Shown here: positions 43,634 to 54,407 of the stretch, piece by piece
Layout: each line of letters begins with the position of its first letter
Position numbering within the stretch: position 1 is the stretch's first letter
Source: Ectothiorhodospiraceae bacterium
GTDB taxonomy: Bacteria; Pseudomonadota; Gammaproteobacteria; Nitrococcales; Halorhodospiraceae
NCBI GenBank assembly: GCA_003552625.1
Contig: PUNM01000068.1
Location: 1-56,664, forward strand
Direction: 5' to 3'
DNA: 56,664 nt
Notes under the pieces: generated by a model
Seen by the model: the letters and a program-made list of their open reading frames with translations, nothing else
What the model was told of the DNA's origin: nothing
Databases searched by the model: none
Position numbers and translations under genes: made by a program

Positions 43634-43740
43634 TCAGACCCGGAAGCGCTGAGCCTCACTCTGGAGTTGTTCGGCGAGACGGGTCAGGTCAGGAGTTCGG
43701 CGACTTGCGCGGCTTGTGTTCGCTGAGCCTCGCCAGCGCG
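43634..43740 (-). pseudogene. Remnant of the 3' end of a chemotaxis receptor gene
   Basis: One minus-strand frame reads AGEAQRTQAAQVAELLT and stops; a neighbouring frame then reads DLTRLAEQLQSEAQRFRV to a TGA at 43634. Joined, they have the heptad pattern and the RFRV-type end of a methyl-accepting chemotaxis protein signalling tail. No more of the gene is present upstream, where the DUF1820 gene ends. It looks like a frameshifted remnant from a former receptor gene. The match is short, so confidence is limited. Confidence 0.4.
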
Positions 43741-43760
43741 CAGGCGCACGGCTCGCGGGC

Positions 43761-44078
43761 CTACGTGCTGGGTGTGGTTCCTCCGGGGAAGGGCGTGACC
43801 GTCCCGTCGGCGCTGGTAATACGGCCACTGCCCTGTTTCTCGACCTCATCGATGCGGACGATTGCGTGGTGCGGCAGGTAGAGCCGCCGGACGCCCTCGA
43901 ACTCGCTCTTGAGTTTCTCCTCAGAGGGGTCGACAACGACCTGCGATCGTTCGCCGAAGGTCAGTTCTTCGACTTCGACGAAGCCGTGCATGCTGCTCTG
44001 ACCAACCCCGCGGGCGAAGATCTCGTAGATCTGCCCGCGGTTGGCAAAGATGACCTTATACAGGGTTTGCTCCGGCAT
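43761..44078 (-). CDS. DUF1820-family protein
   Basis: This 105-aa small soluble protein has the DUF1820 pattern: LYKVIFANRGQIYEIFARGVGQSSMHGFVEVEELTFGERSQVVVDPSEEKLKSEFEGVRRLYLPHHAIVRIDEVEKQG. Such proteins are widespread in gammaproteobacteria and may act with translation or protein-quality factors; no activity is proven. It lies 25 bp after typA on the same strand, a placement that recurs and suggests co-transcription. Confidence 0.85.
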   Translation of the reverse strand: MPEQTLYKVIFANRGQIYEIFARGVGQSSMHGFVEVEELTFGERSQVVVDPSEEKLKSEFEGVRRLYLPHHAIVRIDEVEKQGSGRITSADGTVTPFPGGTTPST

Positions 44079-44103
44079 CGCCGCGTCAGCCTCTTGTGGC
44101 GCC

Positions 44104-45921
<1,818 letters not shown>

Positions 45922-45926
45922 TCGGT

Positions 45927-46367
45927 TTACCAGGTTCCGGTGTTGTTCATGGACGCCCACGGCTCCTGCTCAGGCAGCGCATCGCCGGCCTGCAGAAGCT
46001 CGATGGAGATGCCGTCCGGTGAGCGAATGAAAGCCATTCGGCCATCTCGCGGGGGCCGGTTAATGGTGATGCCGGCGTCCATCAGGCGTTGGCAAGTGGC
46101 GTAGATGTCATCGACCCGGTAGGCCAGGTGGCCGAAGTTGCGCCCTCCGGTGTAGGTCTCCGGGTCCCAGTTCCAAGTGAGTTCAAGCAGCGGCGCGCGG
46201 TCCTTCCGGGCCCGCTCGACATCGCCGGGTGCGGCCAAAAAGACCAGCGTGAAGCGGCCATTCTCGCTCTCGCGGCGGTTGATCTCGACCATGCCCAGCT
46301 TGTTGCAGTAAAAATCCAGGGACTCATCCAGGTCGCTTACCCGGACCATGGTGTGCAGGTATTCCAC
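45927..46367 (-). CDS. gloA: Lactoylglutathione lyase (glyoxalase I)
   Basis: This 146-aa VOC-fold metalloenzyme converts the methylglyoxal-glutathione adduct to S-lactoylglutathione. The four expected metal ligands are visible in order: H5 in [10 protein letters not shown] in [10 protein letters not shown] in [11 protein letters not shown] and E in [15 protein letters not shown] and [16 protein letters not shown] are conserved family stretches. It is only 6 bp from typA on the same strand. The upstream flank carries no clear promoter. Confidence 0.93.
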   Translation of the reverse strand: MEYLHTMVRVSDLDESLDFYCNKLGMVEINRRESENGRFTLVFLAAPGDVERARKDRAPLLELTWNWDPETYTGGRNFGHLAYRVDDIYATCQRLMDAGITINRPPRDGRMAFIRSPDGISIELLQAGDALPEQEPWASMNNTGTW

Positions 46368-46548
46368 GGCCGCACCTCGCTACGCGATCTAATGTCTCTC
46401 GGGAACCGGCCATCATAGCATTGGCCTAGGGGGTGGTCCTATGGGCTAAGGACGGCCAGGGTCGATGGGGTTTGCAGTCTCTGGCCAGCCGAGCGGCCGG
46501 CGGCGTAGGATCCGCGGCTTGAGGGGGGCCACGACGGGGGCAGTACAC

Positions 46549-47442
46549 ATGGGCGAGTCGTTAGCATCGGCGGCGCCGGCTGTTTCAGCAGGAAGGGGAG
46601 CGGCACGGGAACTCATCGATCTGCATTGTCACTCAACCGCTTCTGACGGCCATCTCACGCCAGCGGAGGTGGTCGAGCGCGCCGCGGGGCAGGGCGTGGC
46701 GACGCTGGCTCTCACGGATCACGACACCACCGCCGGCGTGGCGGAGGCGCAAAGCGCTGCGCATGCGCACGGGCTGAGGTTGGTTACTGGCGTCGAACTC
46801 TCCGTGCTCTGGCAGCGGCGCACATTCCATATCGTCGGCCTCGGGATGGACCTCGGCGACCCGGTGCTGCAGTCCGGCCTAGGGCGGATGCAACGTGCCC
46901 GCCAGCAGCGGGGCGAGGAGATCGGTAAGCGGCTTGAGCGTGCCGGGCTCCAGGGCGCCTTCGAAGGGGCCCGCAGCGTTGCCGGCGGGGCAGAGATCAC
47001 GCGCGCTCACTATGCCCGCTGGATGGTGGAGACCGGCGTCGTGCGCGGTTATGAGCAGGCCTTTCGGCGCTACCTTCGCCGTGGACAGGTTGGTTACGTC
47101 CACGGTGACTGGGTGGCGATGGAAGAGGGCATCGACTGGATCCGGGCCGCCGGGGGTATCGCGGTGTTGGCCCATCCTCTCGGTTACAGCCTCACGGGCG
47201 CTTGGCTGCGACGGGTACTCGAGGCCTTTACAGCGGCAGGAGGCGGTGGGATCGAGGTCTGTTGTGGGACCTCGCCGGCTCCGTGGCAGGTGGAGAAGCT
47301 GGGTGGGTGGTGTCGCCGTTTTGGTCTTTACGCCTCGATTGGATCGGATTTCCACGGGCCCGGACACCCCAGTCGGGAGCTTGGTGCCGCCCCGGCGTTG
47401 CCGACGGATCTGCCCCCCGTTGTCGAGGCTCTGCGAAGCTAG
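46549..47442 (+). CDS. PHP-domain phosphoesterase (YciV/RNase AM-like)
   Basis: This 297-aa PHP protein has metal-site motifs DLHCHSTASDGHLTPAEVVE, LALTDHDTTAG, VTGVELSV, GGIAVLAHPLGY and SIGSDFHGPGHPSRELG. E. coli YciV (RNase AM) is a 5'-3' exonuclease that degrades oligoribonucleotides and trims rRNA; the motifs agree. ATG 46549, behind GGGGG, is used instead of an earlier ATG whose extension is Arg-rich and unlike the family. Confidence 0.9.
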   Translation: MGESLASAAPAVSAGRGAARELIDLHCHSTASDGHLTPAEVVERAAGQGVATLALTDHDTTAGVAEAQSAAHAHGLRLVTGVELSVLWQRRTFHIVGLGMDLGDPVLQSGLGRMQRARQQRGEEIGKRLERAGLQGAFEGARSVAGGAEITRAHYARWMVETGVVRGYEQAFRRYLRRGQVGYVHGDWVAMEEGIDWIRAAGGIAVLAHPLGYSLTGAWLRRVLEAFTAAGGGGIEVCCGTSPAPWQVEKLGGWCRRFGLYASIGSDFHGPGHPSRELGAAPALPTDLPPVVEALRS

Positions 47443-47504
47443 GTTGCGCGCCGTCTTGCGCGAAAATGCGTTTTATCAATAGGCACTTACATCGTTCGAA
47501 GGGG

Positions 47505-47533
47505 TTGGCCAGATTAGCAAGTGACGATATATT
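47505..47533 (+). promoter_or_regulatory. Sigma-70-like promoter of the octaheme cytochrome operon
   Basis: TTGGCC (47505-47510) and TATATT (47528-47533) are spaced by 17 bases, in a stretch that is markedly A/T-rich for this genome. Transcription would start about 28 bp before the ATG. Confidence 0.5.
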
Positions 47534-47560
47534 CAGGTAGCATATGTATATTATTCGTCA
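47522..47560. promoter_or_regulatory. Long imperfect inverted repeat (TGACGA...TCGTCA) over the -10
   Basis: The outer arms TGACGA and TCGTCA are perfect and the adjacent TATAT/ATATTA also pair partially. The repeat covers the -10 and start of transcription of the cytochrome genes, so it is a good operator candidate. It does not match the FNR consensus TTGAT-N4-ATCAA. Confidence 0.45.
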
Positions 47561-47567
47561 ATGAAGC

Positions 47568-49244
47568 ATGGTGAAATCATTGCGTCACTTGTTCGTTGTT
47601 TCCTTGCTGACCGCCCTCCTGGTCGCCGCCCCGGCTGGCTTCGCTGCTACGTCTGGGACGCTGGCCGGGGCGGGCGACGATGACCGCTCCGTGAACATTG
47701 ACTCCACGGCCGACCATAGCCAGTTCGAAGCCCTGCAGGGGCCGTTCGAAAGCGGCATGGAGGTTACCGAGGCTTGCCTGAGCTGCCATACCGAGGCCGC
47801 GCAGCAGGTCCACGAGAGCATTCACTGGACGTGGGAGTACACCCAGCCCGAAACCGAGCAAAAGCTCGGTAAGCGCCATGCGCTGAACAACTTCTGCCTC
47901 GGCATCGCCGGCAGTTACGAGCGCTGCGCCTCGTGCCACGTCGGCTACGGCTGGGAGGACAAGGAGTTTGACTTTTCGGCCGAGGAGCGGGTCGATTGTC
48001 TGGTCTGTCACGATACCACTGGGGACTACATCAAGTTCCCGACGGCGGCCGGTCACCCGCCGTACGAGGACACGGAATTCCGCGGCACGCTCTTCAAGGC
48101 CCCGGACCTGGCCCACGTATCCCAGAATGTCGGCAAAACCAGCCGCGAGACCTGTGGGAGTTGCCACTTCGAAGGAGGCGGCGGAGATGCCGTCAAGCAC
48201 GGCGACCTCGACAGCTCACTGATCGACCCGTCGCGTTCGCTCGACGTGCACATGGCTTCGGATGGTCTCGACTTTTCCTGTGCGACCTGTCACGAGTTCG
48301 CTGGCCACATCCAGAAGGGCAGCCGCTACCACGTGACCGTCGCGGACGAACGGGAAGTCTCGGTGCCCGGGCGCGAGAGCCAGCGGCCGAGTTGCGAGTC
48401 GTGCCATGGCGCTGAACCTCACGAGCCTGGGCTGCATGACAAGCTGAATCAGCACAGCGAGATCATCGCCTGCCAGACCTGCCATGTCCCCGAGATGGCG
48501 CGCGGGGGCAAGGCCACCAAGACCCTTTGGGACTGGTCCACCGCGGGGCGGCTTGATGACGACGGCAACCCGATCGTGGAGAAGGAAAACGGGCTGGTCA
48601 CTTACGACGGGATGAAAGGCCACTTCGAGTGGAAGGAGGATTACCCGCCGGAATACCGCTGGTTCGACGGGAATATGCGTTACACGCTGATCGACGACAC
48701 CATCGATCCCTCGCAGACGGTTCCAGTGAACCAACCGGAGGGTGAGCCAGGGGATGGGCGCTCCCGGATCTGGCCGTTCAAGACCGTCGACGGCAAGTCG
48801 CCGTACGACGCCCAGCGCAAGACGCTGCTGGTTCCGAAGCTGTTCGGTCAGGATGATGACCATGCATTCTGGGGGAATTACGACTGGGACCGGGCTCTGG
48901 CTGCCGGCATGGAGGAGGCACGCGCCGCGGGTCAGACCGAGGGCCGCTACAGTGGCGAGCACGGGTTCGTGGCGACCCGCATGTATTGGCCAGTCGCGCA
49001 TATGGTGGCGCCGGCCGAGGAGAGCCTGGCCTGCGCTGATTGCCATAGCAGTGATGGGCGTATGGCAGGCGTCGAAGGTGTCTACGTCCCGGGCGATGAT
49101 GGCCATCCGTGGACGGAGCGCATCGGCTGGTTCGCAGTGGCGGCGACGTTACTCGGGGTCGTTGGCCACGCTGGAGCGCGCATCGTCGTGGCGGCCATCC
49201 GGCGCCGGCGTCAGACGGCCGAGGAAGAGGGGGAGAAGGCGTGA
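47568..49244 (+). CDS. Octaheme c-type cytochrome, tetrathionate reductase (OTR) family, with C-terminal anchor
   Basis: This 558-aa exported multiheme cytochrome has a signal peptide ending AGFAATS and exactly eight CxxCH sites: CLSCH, CASCH, CLVCH, CGSCH, CATCH, CESCH, CQTCH and CADCH. Sequence such as ALNNFCLGIAGSYERCASCHVGYGWEDKEFDF resembles Shewanella octaheme tetrathionate reductase. That enzyme reduces tetrathionate, nitrite and hydroxylamine in vitro. Residues 520-545 (WFAVAATLLGVVGHAGARIVVA) form a membrane helix, so this version is membrane-anchored. Its stop overlaps the start of a cytochrome b (GTGA). The natural substrate is unsettled. Confidence 0.92.
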   Translation: MVKSLRHLFVVSLLTALLVAAPAGFAATSGTLAGAGDDDRSVNIDSTADHSQFEALQGPFESGMEVTEACLSCHTEAAQQVHESIHWTWEYTQPETEQKLGKRHALNNFCLGIAGSYERCASCHVGYGWEDKEFDFSAEERVDCLVCHDTTGDYIKFPTAAGHPPYEDTEFRGTLFKAPDLAHVSQNVGKTSRETCGSCHFEGGGGDAVKHGDLDSSLIDPSRSLDVHMASDGLDFSCATCHEFAGHIQKGSRYHVTVADEREVSVPGRESQRPSCESCHGAEPHEPGLHDKLNQHSEIIACQTCHVPEMARGGKATKTLWDWSTAGRLDDDGNPIVEKENGLVTYDGMKGHFEWKEDYPPEYRWFDGNMRYTLIDDTIDPSQTVPVNQPEGEPGDGRSRIWPFKTVDGKSPYDAQRKTLLVPKLFGQDDDHAFWGNYDWDRALAAGMEEARAAGQTEGRYSGEHGFVATRMYWPVAHMVAPAEESLACADCHSSDGRMAGVEGVYVPGDDGHPWTERIGWFAVAATLLGVVGHAGARIVVAAIRRRRQTAEEEGEKA

Positions 49245-49864
49245 GCCGCGAACTGATCTTTACACGGTTTGAAAGGTTCTGGCATTGGAGTCAGGCGCTG
49301 CTTGTCTTTAGTCTTCTGACGACCGGGCTGGAGCTACACGGTGCCTACACGCTGCTGGGCTTCGGTGCCGCTTTCTCCGCCCACATCGTTTTGGCGTGGG
49401 TGCTGATCGGGCTCTGGGCCTTTGCCATTTTCTGGCATCTGACCACCGGCGAGTGGCGCCAATACGTGCCCACCGGAAGCGGCGTTCTGCGGATGGTGGC
49501 CTATTACGGATACGGGATCTTCTCAGGCGAAGCCAAGCCGTATACCAAGACCCCATCGGCGAAGCACAATCCTCTTCAACGTGTGGCCTACTTCTCTTTC
49601 AAAGCGGCCATCGCCCCGGCGCTGTGGATCTCGGGGCTGTTGCTGCTTTTTTACGGGAGCTGGTCGGGCACCGCGCTGAACGAGTGGCTGAGCCTGGGCT
49701 CGGTAGCCTGGGTCCACGTCGCCGCGGCGTTCGGTTTGATGGTCTTTATTATTGGGCACCTGTATATGGCGTTGACTACCGGCAAGCCATGGTATGAGTT
49801 CGTGAAATCGATGATTACCGGTTATCACGACGTCGAGCAGCCCCGCTCGACGACGCATCGCTAA
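49241..49864 (+). CDS. Membrane cytochrome b subunit for the octaheme cytochrome
   Basis: This 207-aa, four-helix b-type cytochrome (thiosulfate-reductase/FdnI-like PF01292 family) has heme-ligand histidines visible in RFWHWSQALLVF, FSAHIVLAW, IFWHLTTGEW, and WVHVAAAFGLMVFIIGHLYMALTTGKPWYEF. It would pass electrons from quinol to the octaheme protein. GTG 49241 overlaps the preceding stop, so both proteins are made from one mRNA. An upstream-extended frame exists but covers the octaheme gene. Confidence 0.9.
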   Translation: MSRELIFTRFERFWHWSQALLVFSLLTTGLELHGAYTLLGFGAAFSAHIVLAWVLIGLWAFAIFWHLTTGEWRQYVPTGSGVLRMVAYYGYGIFSGEAKPYTKTPSAKHNPLQRVAYFSFKAAIAPALWISGLLLLFYGSWSGTALNEWLSLGSVAWVHVAAAFGLMVFIIGHLYMALTTGKPWYEFVKSMITGYHDVEQPRSTTHR

Positions 49865-49878
49865 GCGGCGCGTGCCAT

Positions 49879-49914
49879 GCGGGCGCCACCGTCTTTCGCA
49901 AGTGTGGCGCCCGC
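49879..49914 (+). terminator. Strong 11-bp hairpin after the cytochrome operon
   Basis: GCGGGCGCCAC and GTGGCGCCCGC form a perfect 11-bp stem around a 14-nt loop that itself can pair CTT with AAG. It begins 15 bp after the cytochrome b stop. There is no U-run, so it may act with Rho or protect the mRNA 3' end. Confidence 0.5.
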
Positions 49915-49955
49915 CATCGGTGGCCGGAGCCAGCGGTCAATGGTAGCGTCGAGTC

Positions 49956-52900
49956 ATGGAAAAGCATCCTTCTGTCACTGCGCTCCTGCTCAGCGTGGTG
50001 TTTCTTCTCGTCACTGCTCCCGTCGCTGCCGAGCAGCCCGGGGAGGCCGTCGAACTACCCCGGTTCCCGTCCATTAGCCCTGACGGTGAGGAACTTGTCT
50101 TCACCTGGGTCGGCGACTTATGGCGCGTCGCAGCCGAGGGCGGCACGGCGACGCGGCTGACCGGACACCGGCTCGACGATCTCTACTCGAGTTGGTCCCC
50201 GGATGGGGACGCACTGGTCTTCAGCTCGCTGCGCGACGGTTATCTCAACGTCTGGCGGATGCGTCCGGACGGTACGGGCCTGCGCCAACTGACCCATGCG
50301 GATCGCTTCCTGCGTCATCCGAGTTTTGCCCGCGATGCCGATGGGGAACTGGTGATTACCCTTTCGGCCCAGCTCGAGGGCGACGTCTTTCGTGAGCAGC
50401 GGCCGTACCGGCTGTCGCCAGAGGGCGGCGAACTGGAGCGCCTGCACGACGCGTTTGGTGCGGAGCCGCAGCTTTCGCCGGAAGGTCGTTACATCGCCTT
50501 TACACGGGGGGCGGCTTACCACGGCTGGAGCCGGCGCCACTATCGGGGGCCGGACGCGATGGATGTCTGGCTCTACGACCGCGAATCCGAGACCTTTACC
50601 GCCGTAACCGAACGCGAAGGCGACGATGGGCAGCCGCGTTGGGTGGACGAGCGGACCCTCGTCTTTCTCTCGGACCGGGAAGATGCCACGGTCAATCTCT
50701 ACCGGCTCGATCTTGATGAAGAGGGAGCCGAACCCCAACGGCTGACGTTTTTCGACGAGCGCGACATTCAATACTACGACGTGGCCTTCGAGTCAGACCG
50801 TGCGGTGCTCCAAGTGTGGGACACCCTCTATACCTTGGATCTCGGCGAGGGTTCTCCAGAGGCTCAGGCAGTGCCGCTGCGCGCCGGCGATCCCGGACAC
50901 GACCGGTTCGAGCTCCAGCGGGTGGATCGCCAGGTCAGTGAGGCGGCGATCAGCCCCGATGGCCAGGTGATGGCCTATATCGCCTACGGTCGCGTCTATG
51001 TCCGCCACATGGATGAGCACAGCCCGACGCGCGCTGTGACCCCAGCGACCCATGCGCGTCATCAGGATCTGCGTTGGTCTCCGGATGGGTTGCGCCTCTA
51101 TTTCACCGCGGATCGCGATGGCACCGAATCCATTTATACAGCCCATGTTGCCTTAACCCGCGATGAGATCCGCCGTGGCTGGAGCCCGCCGGCAACCGGC
51201 TCCGGGCTGTTTGCGCCCACGCCCGCAACCTCCGGTCGGACCGGGGAGCAGGGAGGCGAGGAAGACGATCCCGGCGGGAAGGCCAATGGCCGGGCTCCGG
51301 AGCCGGATGACCCGTTCGCCCCGACCGACCCGGTAGAGCCACCGCCGGAGCCCGATCCCGACGTTCCGGCGCGCACCGACCCGGAGCCGGACCCGGAACA
51401 GCCCCCGGAGCCCGGTCCGGTCCCTGAGCCGGATCCGGATCCGGATGAAGAGACGGAACTCCCGCCGGGGGCTGACCCGGAGAGGTGGCACGAGGCGGTC
51501 CAGTTCTCGGTGCGGCCGCTGGTCCAGACGGACCACCACGATCGCCAGTTGCGCCCCAGTCCCGATGGGACCCGGATCGCGTTTCGTAGAGGGCGCGGCG
51601 ACCTTGTGGTGCGGGATCTCGCCGGAGGCGAGGAGAGGACCCTTGTGGAAGGCTGGGACTCAAGCATCGACTGGCGTTGGTCACCAGATGGACGCCATAT
51701 CGCCTATACGCAGAACGACCTGAACTTCAGCGCCAATGTCTTTATCGTACCCGCGGACGGGTCCGCTGACCCCGTCAATATCACCCGCCATCCGCGCAAT
51801 GACCTGAATCCACGCTGGTCTGCGGACGGCCGAATACTCTCTTTCATCTCCAATCGCTCCGGGGACAGCTACGACCTCTATCGCGTCTACCTGGATACGG
51901 AACTGGAGACCGCCACGCGCCGGGATCTCAACCGCTATTATCGGGAGGCACGGGAGACGGCCCGGAAACGTCAGCCCTTGCCGGTGCGCCTGCCCGGCGG
52001 CCCGGGGCTTCCGCCCGCTGACGATGCAGTGCCTGAGGCGGTGGAACTCGACCTGGAGGGCGCCTGGCAGCGTGTCGAGCGGATCACCCAGAGCCCGGCT
52101 CACGAATACGGTAATGAGGTGACCCCGGGTGGCGATCGGTTTGTCTTCAACGAAGCAGGTCGCGGGTTGATGGTTATGAACTGGGACGGCACCGAGCGTC
52201 GCCGGATCGGCGATACGGCGAACGTTCAGGAGCTGACCCTCACGGGTGACCGGGTGGTCTACGTCAGTGGCGGTCGGGCTGGAGTGGCGCCCCTGGGCGG
52301 AGGCGATCACCGCCATCCGGATATCAGCGACCGGATTCGCATCGATCGCCGGAAGCAGGCGCTGCAGAAGTTCCACGAAGCGGCCCGGATGATCGAGGAA
52401 AGCTTCTACCGCTCCGACCTCAAGGGGCTGGACTGGCCGCAGGTGGTAGGCGACTACGAGTCTCTGATCCGCCGTGCCCGGACGGCCAGCGAGTTCAGTG
52501 ACGTGGCCAACCGGTTAATGGGCGAGCTTGCGGCGTCGCATATGGGCGTGACCAATCCCGGTCCGGGCTCAGCATTGCGGGAGCCCTCGGGGCGGCTCGG
52601 GATCCGGCATCAGCGGGTCGATTTGGGCTCGGAGCGGAGCGGCTTCCGGGTCGAGGAGATCTTGCCTGGCGCGCCTGCCGCGCGCGCCTCGGTTGCCCTC
52701 GAGCCGGGGGACGTGATTACGGCGATCAACGGCCAACCGTTCGACCTTCGGGAGACACTCATGGAACGGCTGCGCGGACGGGTTGGCGAGGAGCAGCTGA
52801 TCGCTTTCCGTCGGCCTCAGGAGGATGGTGGCTGGGAGAGCCGGAGGACCCTGATTACGCCGATCGACTTCGGTGAGCTGGCCGAGCTTCGTTACGATGC

Positions 52901-53540
52901 CTTCCGGGCTGAGCGCCGGGCGAAGGTTGAAGATCTCTCGGAAGGTCGGCTGGGTTACATTCACATCCAGGCGATGAACCAGGCCTCGCTGGAGGCGTTC
53001 CAGGGTAGTCTCTACGCGGCCGCGGAGGGCAAGGAGGGCCTGATTATCGATGTACGCAACAACGGTGGTGGCCACACCACGGATCGGATTCTGACTTCGA
53101 TTATGGCGACTGAGCACGCCTACACCATTCCGGCCGGAGCCGACCCCGAAGACCGCGGCCACTACCCGCAGGATCGGCTCGACGCGCCACGCTACACGTT
53201 GCCGATCAATATGGTGATCAACGAGAAGAGCTATTCCAACGCGGAGATTCTCGCTCACGCCTTCTCGACCCTGGATCGTGGGAATCTGGTTGGGGAGCAG
53301 ACGTACGGCGGGGTGATCTCCACGGGGAGGCATACATTAATTGATGGGGCCACCGTACGCCGGCCGTTCCGGGGATGGTATCTGCCGGACGGAACGGACA
53401 TGGAGCACAACGGTGCACGGCCGGACATTTCGGTTCGGCAGACACCGGAGGACGAGGTGGCTGAACGTGACCGTCAACTCGAGGCGGCGGTTGAGGACCT
53501 GCTCGAGCGTCTCGACGATTCGGGGGCCAAAGATGAATGA
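49956..53540 (+). CDS. Tricorn-like exported serine protease (S41 family)
   Basis: This 1194-aa protein has a signal peptide ending APVAAEQP (about residue 27). Two blocks of PD40 beta-propeller repeats (about 35-400 and 510-690) are joined by an Asp/Glu/Pro linker (about 430-505). Then come the C1 helices (IEESFYRSDLKGLDW), a PDZ domain (GRLGIRHQRVD...LEPGDVITAING) and the S41 core (GYIHIQAMN, IDVRNNGGGHT, NEKSYSNAEILAHAF with the nucleophilic Ser, GEQTYGGVISTG). Tricorn enzymes trim peptides; homologues here are periplasmic. The modA start overlaps its stop by 8 bp. Confidence 0.92.
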   Translation: MEKHPSVTALLLSVVFLLVTAPVAAEQPGEAVELPRFPSISPDGEELVFTWVGDLWRVAAEGGTATRLTGHRLDDLYSSWSPDGDALVFSSLRDGYLNVWRMRPDGTGLRQLTHADRFLRHPSFARDADGELVITLSAQLEGDVFREQRPYRLSPEGGELERLHDAFGAEPQLSPEGRYIAFTRGAAYHGWSRRHYRGPDAMDVWLYDRESETFTAVTEREGDDGQPRWVDERTLVFLSDREDATVNLYRLDLDEEGAEPQRLTFFDERDIQYYDVAFESDRAVLQVWDTLYTLDLGEGSPEAQAVPLRAGDPGHDRFELQRVDRQVSEAAISPDGQVMAYIAYGRVYVRHMDEHSPTRAVTPATHARHQDLRWSPDGLRLYFTADRDGTESIYTAHVALTRDEIRRGWSPPATGSGLFAPTPATSGRTGEQGGEEDDPGGKANGRAPEPDDPFAPTDPVEPPPEPDPDVPARTDPEPDPEQPPEPGPVPEPDPDPDEETELPPGADPERWHEAVQFSVRPLVQTDHHDRQLRPSPDGTRIAFRRGRGDLVVRDLAGGEERTLVEGWDSSIDWRWSPDGRHIAYTQNDLNFSANVFIVPADGSADPVNITRHPRNDLNPRWSADGRILSFISNRSGDSYDLYRVYLDTELETATRRDLNRYYREARETARKRQPLPVRLPGGPGLPPADDAVPEAVELDLEGAWQRVERITQSPAHEYGNEVTPGGDRFVFNEAGRGLMVMNWDGTERRRIGDTANVQELTLTGDRVVYVSGGRAGVAPLGGGDHRHPDISDRIRIDRRKQALQKFHEAARMIEESFYRSDLKGLDWPQVVGDYESLIRRARTASEFSDVANRLMGELAASHMGVTNPGPGSALREPSGRLGIRHQRVDLGSERSGFRVEEILPGAPAARASVALEPGDVITAINGQPFDLRETLMERLRGRVGEEQLIAFRRPQEDGGWESRRTLITPIDFGELAELRYDAFRAERRAKVEDLSEGRLGYIHIQAMNQASLEAFQGSLYAAAEGKEGLIIDVRNNGGGHTTDRILTSIMATEHAYTIPAGADPEDRGHYPQDRLDAPRYTLPINMVINEKSYSNAEILAHAFSTLDRGNLVGEQTYGGVISTGRHTLIDGATVRRPFRGWYLPDGTDMEHNGARPDISVRQTPEDEVAERDRQLEAAVEDLLERLDDSGAKDE

Positions 53541-54363
53541 TCGAACGCAGCCCTGCGCGCAGGATGTCCGTCGCGCCTGGAGGCCCCGTGTTCTCGGCGC
53601 CGCCTTGGCGCTGTTGCTCGGAGCTGGAACGCCTGCCGGTATGGCGCAGGCAGAGCAGCCTCCGACCATCGCTGCCGCCTCGGATCTGCAGTTTGCCCTA
53701 GAGGACGTGGCGGATCGCTTTACGGCGCAGACCGGCAAGCGGGTTCGCCTGAACTTCGGGTCCTCGGGGAACTTCCGGCGCCAGATTGCCCAAGGGGCGC
53801 CTTTCGAGGTCTACATGTCCGCCGACGAGGCCTACGTGGAGGCGCTCCACGAATCCGGCCACGTGCGGAACGCTGGTGATCTCTACGCCGTCGGCCGCAT
53901 TGTGCTGATCACGCGCAAGGGTGGGCCGATCGACCCCGAGGCCGGCCTGGATGGCCTGGCGCAGGCGTTGGCGGATAATGAGGTTCAGCATTTCGCCATC
54001 GCCAATCCTGAGCATGCGCCGTACGGTGTGGCGGCCAAACAGGCGCTCCAGTCTGCTGGGCTCTGGGAAGCGATACAGCCGCACCTGAGAAAAGGGGAAA
54101 ACGTCTCCCAGGCAGCCCAGTTCGCCCTCTCCTCGGAGGTGGACGGAGGGATTGTCGCATGGTCGCTGGCCCTGGCGCCCGTTGTCGACCAGCGTTCCAC
54201 ATGGTCGCGTATCGAGGCGGAAAAGCACGCGCCGCTGCGTCAGCGCATGGCGCTTGTGGAAGGAGCCGGTGAGACCGCTGAGGCGTTCTACGACTTTGTG
54301 CTCAGTGAACAGGGCCAGGCAGTGCTCGCAGAGTACGGCTTTGTACCCCCATCCGGCGATTAG
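53533..54363 (+). CDS. modA: Molybdate ABC transporter, substrate-binding protein
   Basis: This 276-aa periplasmic molybdate/tungstate-binding protein has a signal sequence ending GMAQAEQP (about residue 42). Family motifs are TIAAASDLQFALEDVADRF, FGSSGNFRRQIAQGAPFEVYMSADEAYVEAL, FAIANPEHAPYGVAAKQAL, and EVDGGIVAWSLAL. The ATG at 53533 overlaps the protease stop. Molybdenum is needed for nitrogenase and for molybdopterin enzymes, and nitrogenase-protection genes lie in the same window. No modE box was seen because the gene has no free upstream region. Confidence 0.93.
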   Translation: MNDRTQPCAQDVRRAWRPRVLGAALALLLGAGTPAGMAQAEQPPTIAAASDLQFALEDVADRFTAQTGKRVRLNFGSSGNFRRQIAQGAPFEVYMSADEAYVEALHESGHVRNAGDLYAVGRIVLITRKGGPIDPEAGLDGLAQALADNEVQHFAIANPEHAPYGVAAKQALQSAGLWEAIQPHLRKGENVSQAAQFALSSEVDGGIVAWSLALAPVVDQRSTWSRIEAEKHAPLRQRMALVEGAGETAEAFYDFVLSEQGQAVLAEYGFVPPSGD

Positions 54364-54407
54364 GTACCCGGTGAGGATTCGAGTGCGTTGCGGCGACGGA
54401 GTCGACG

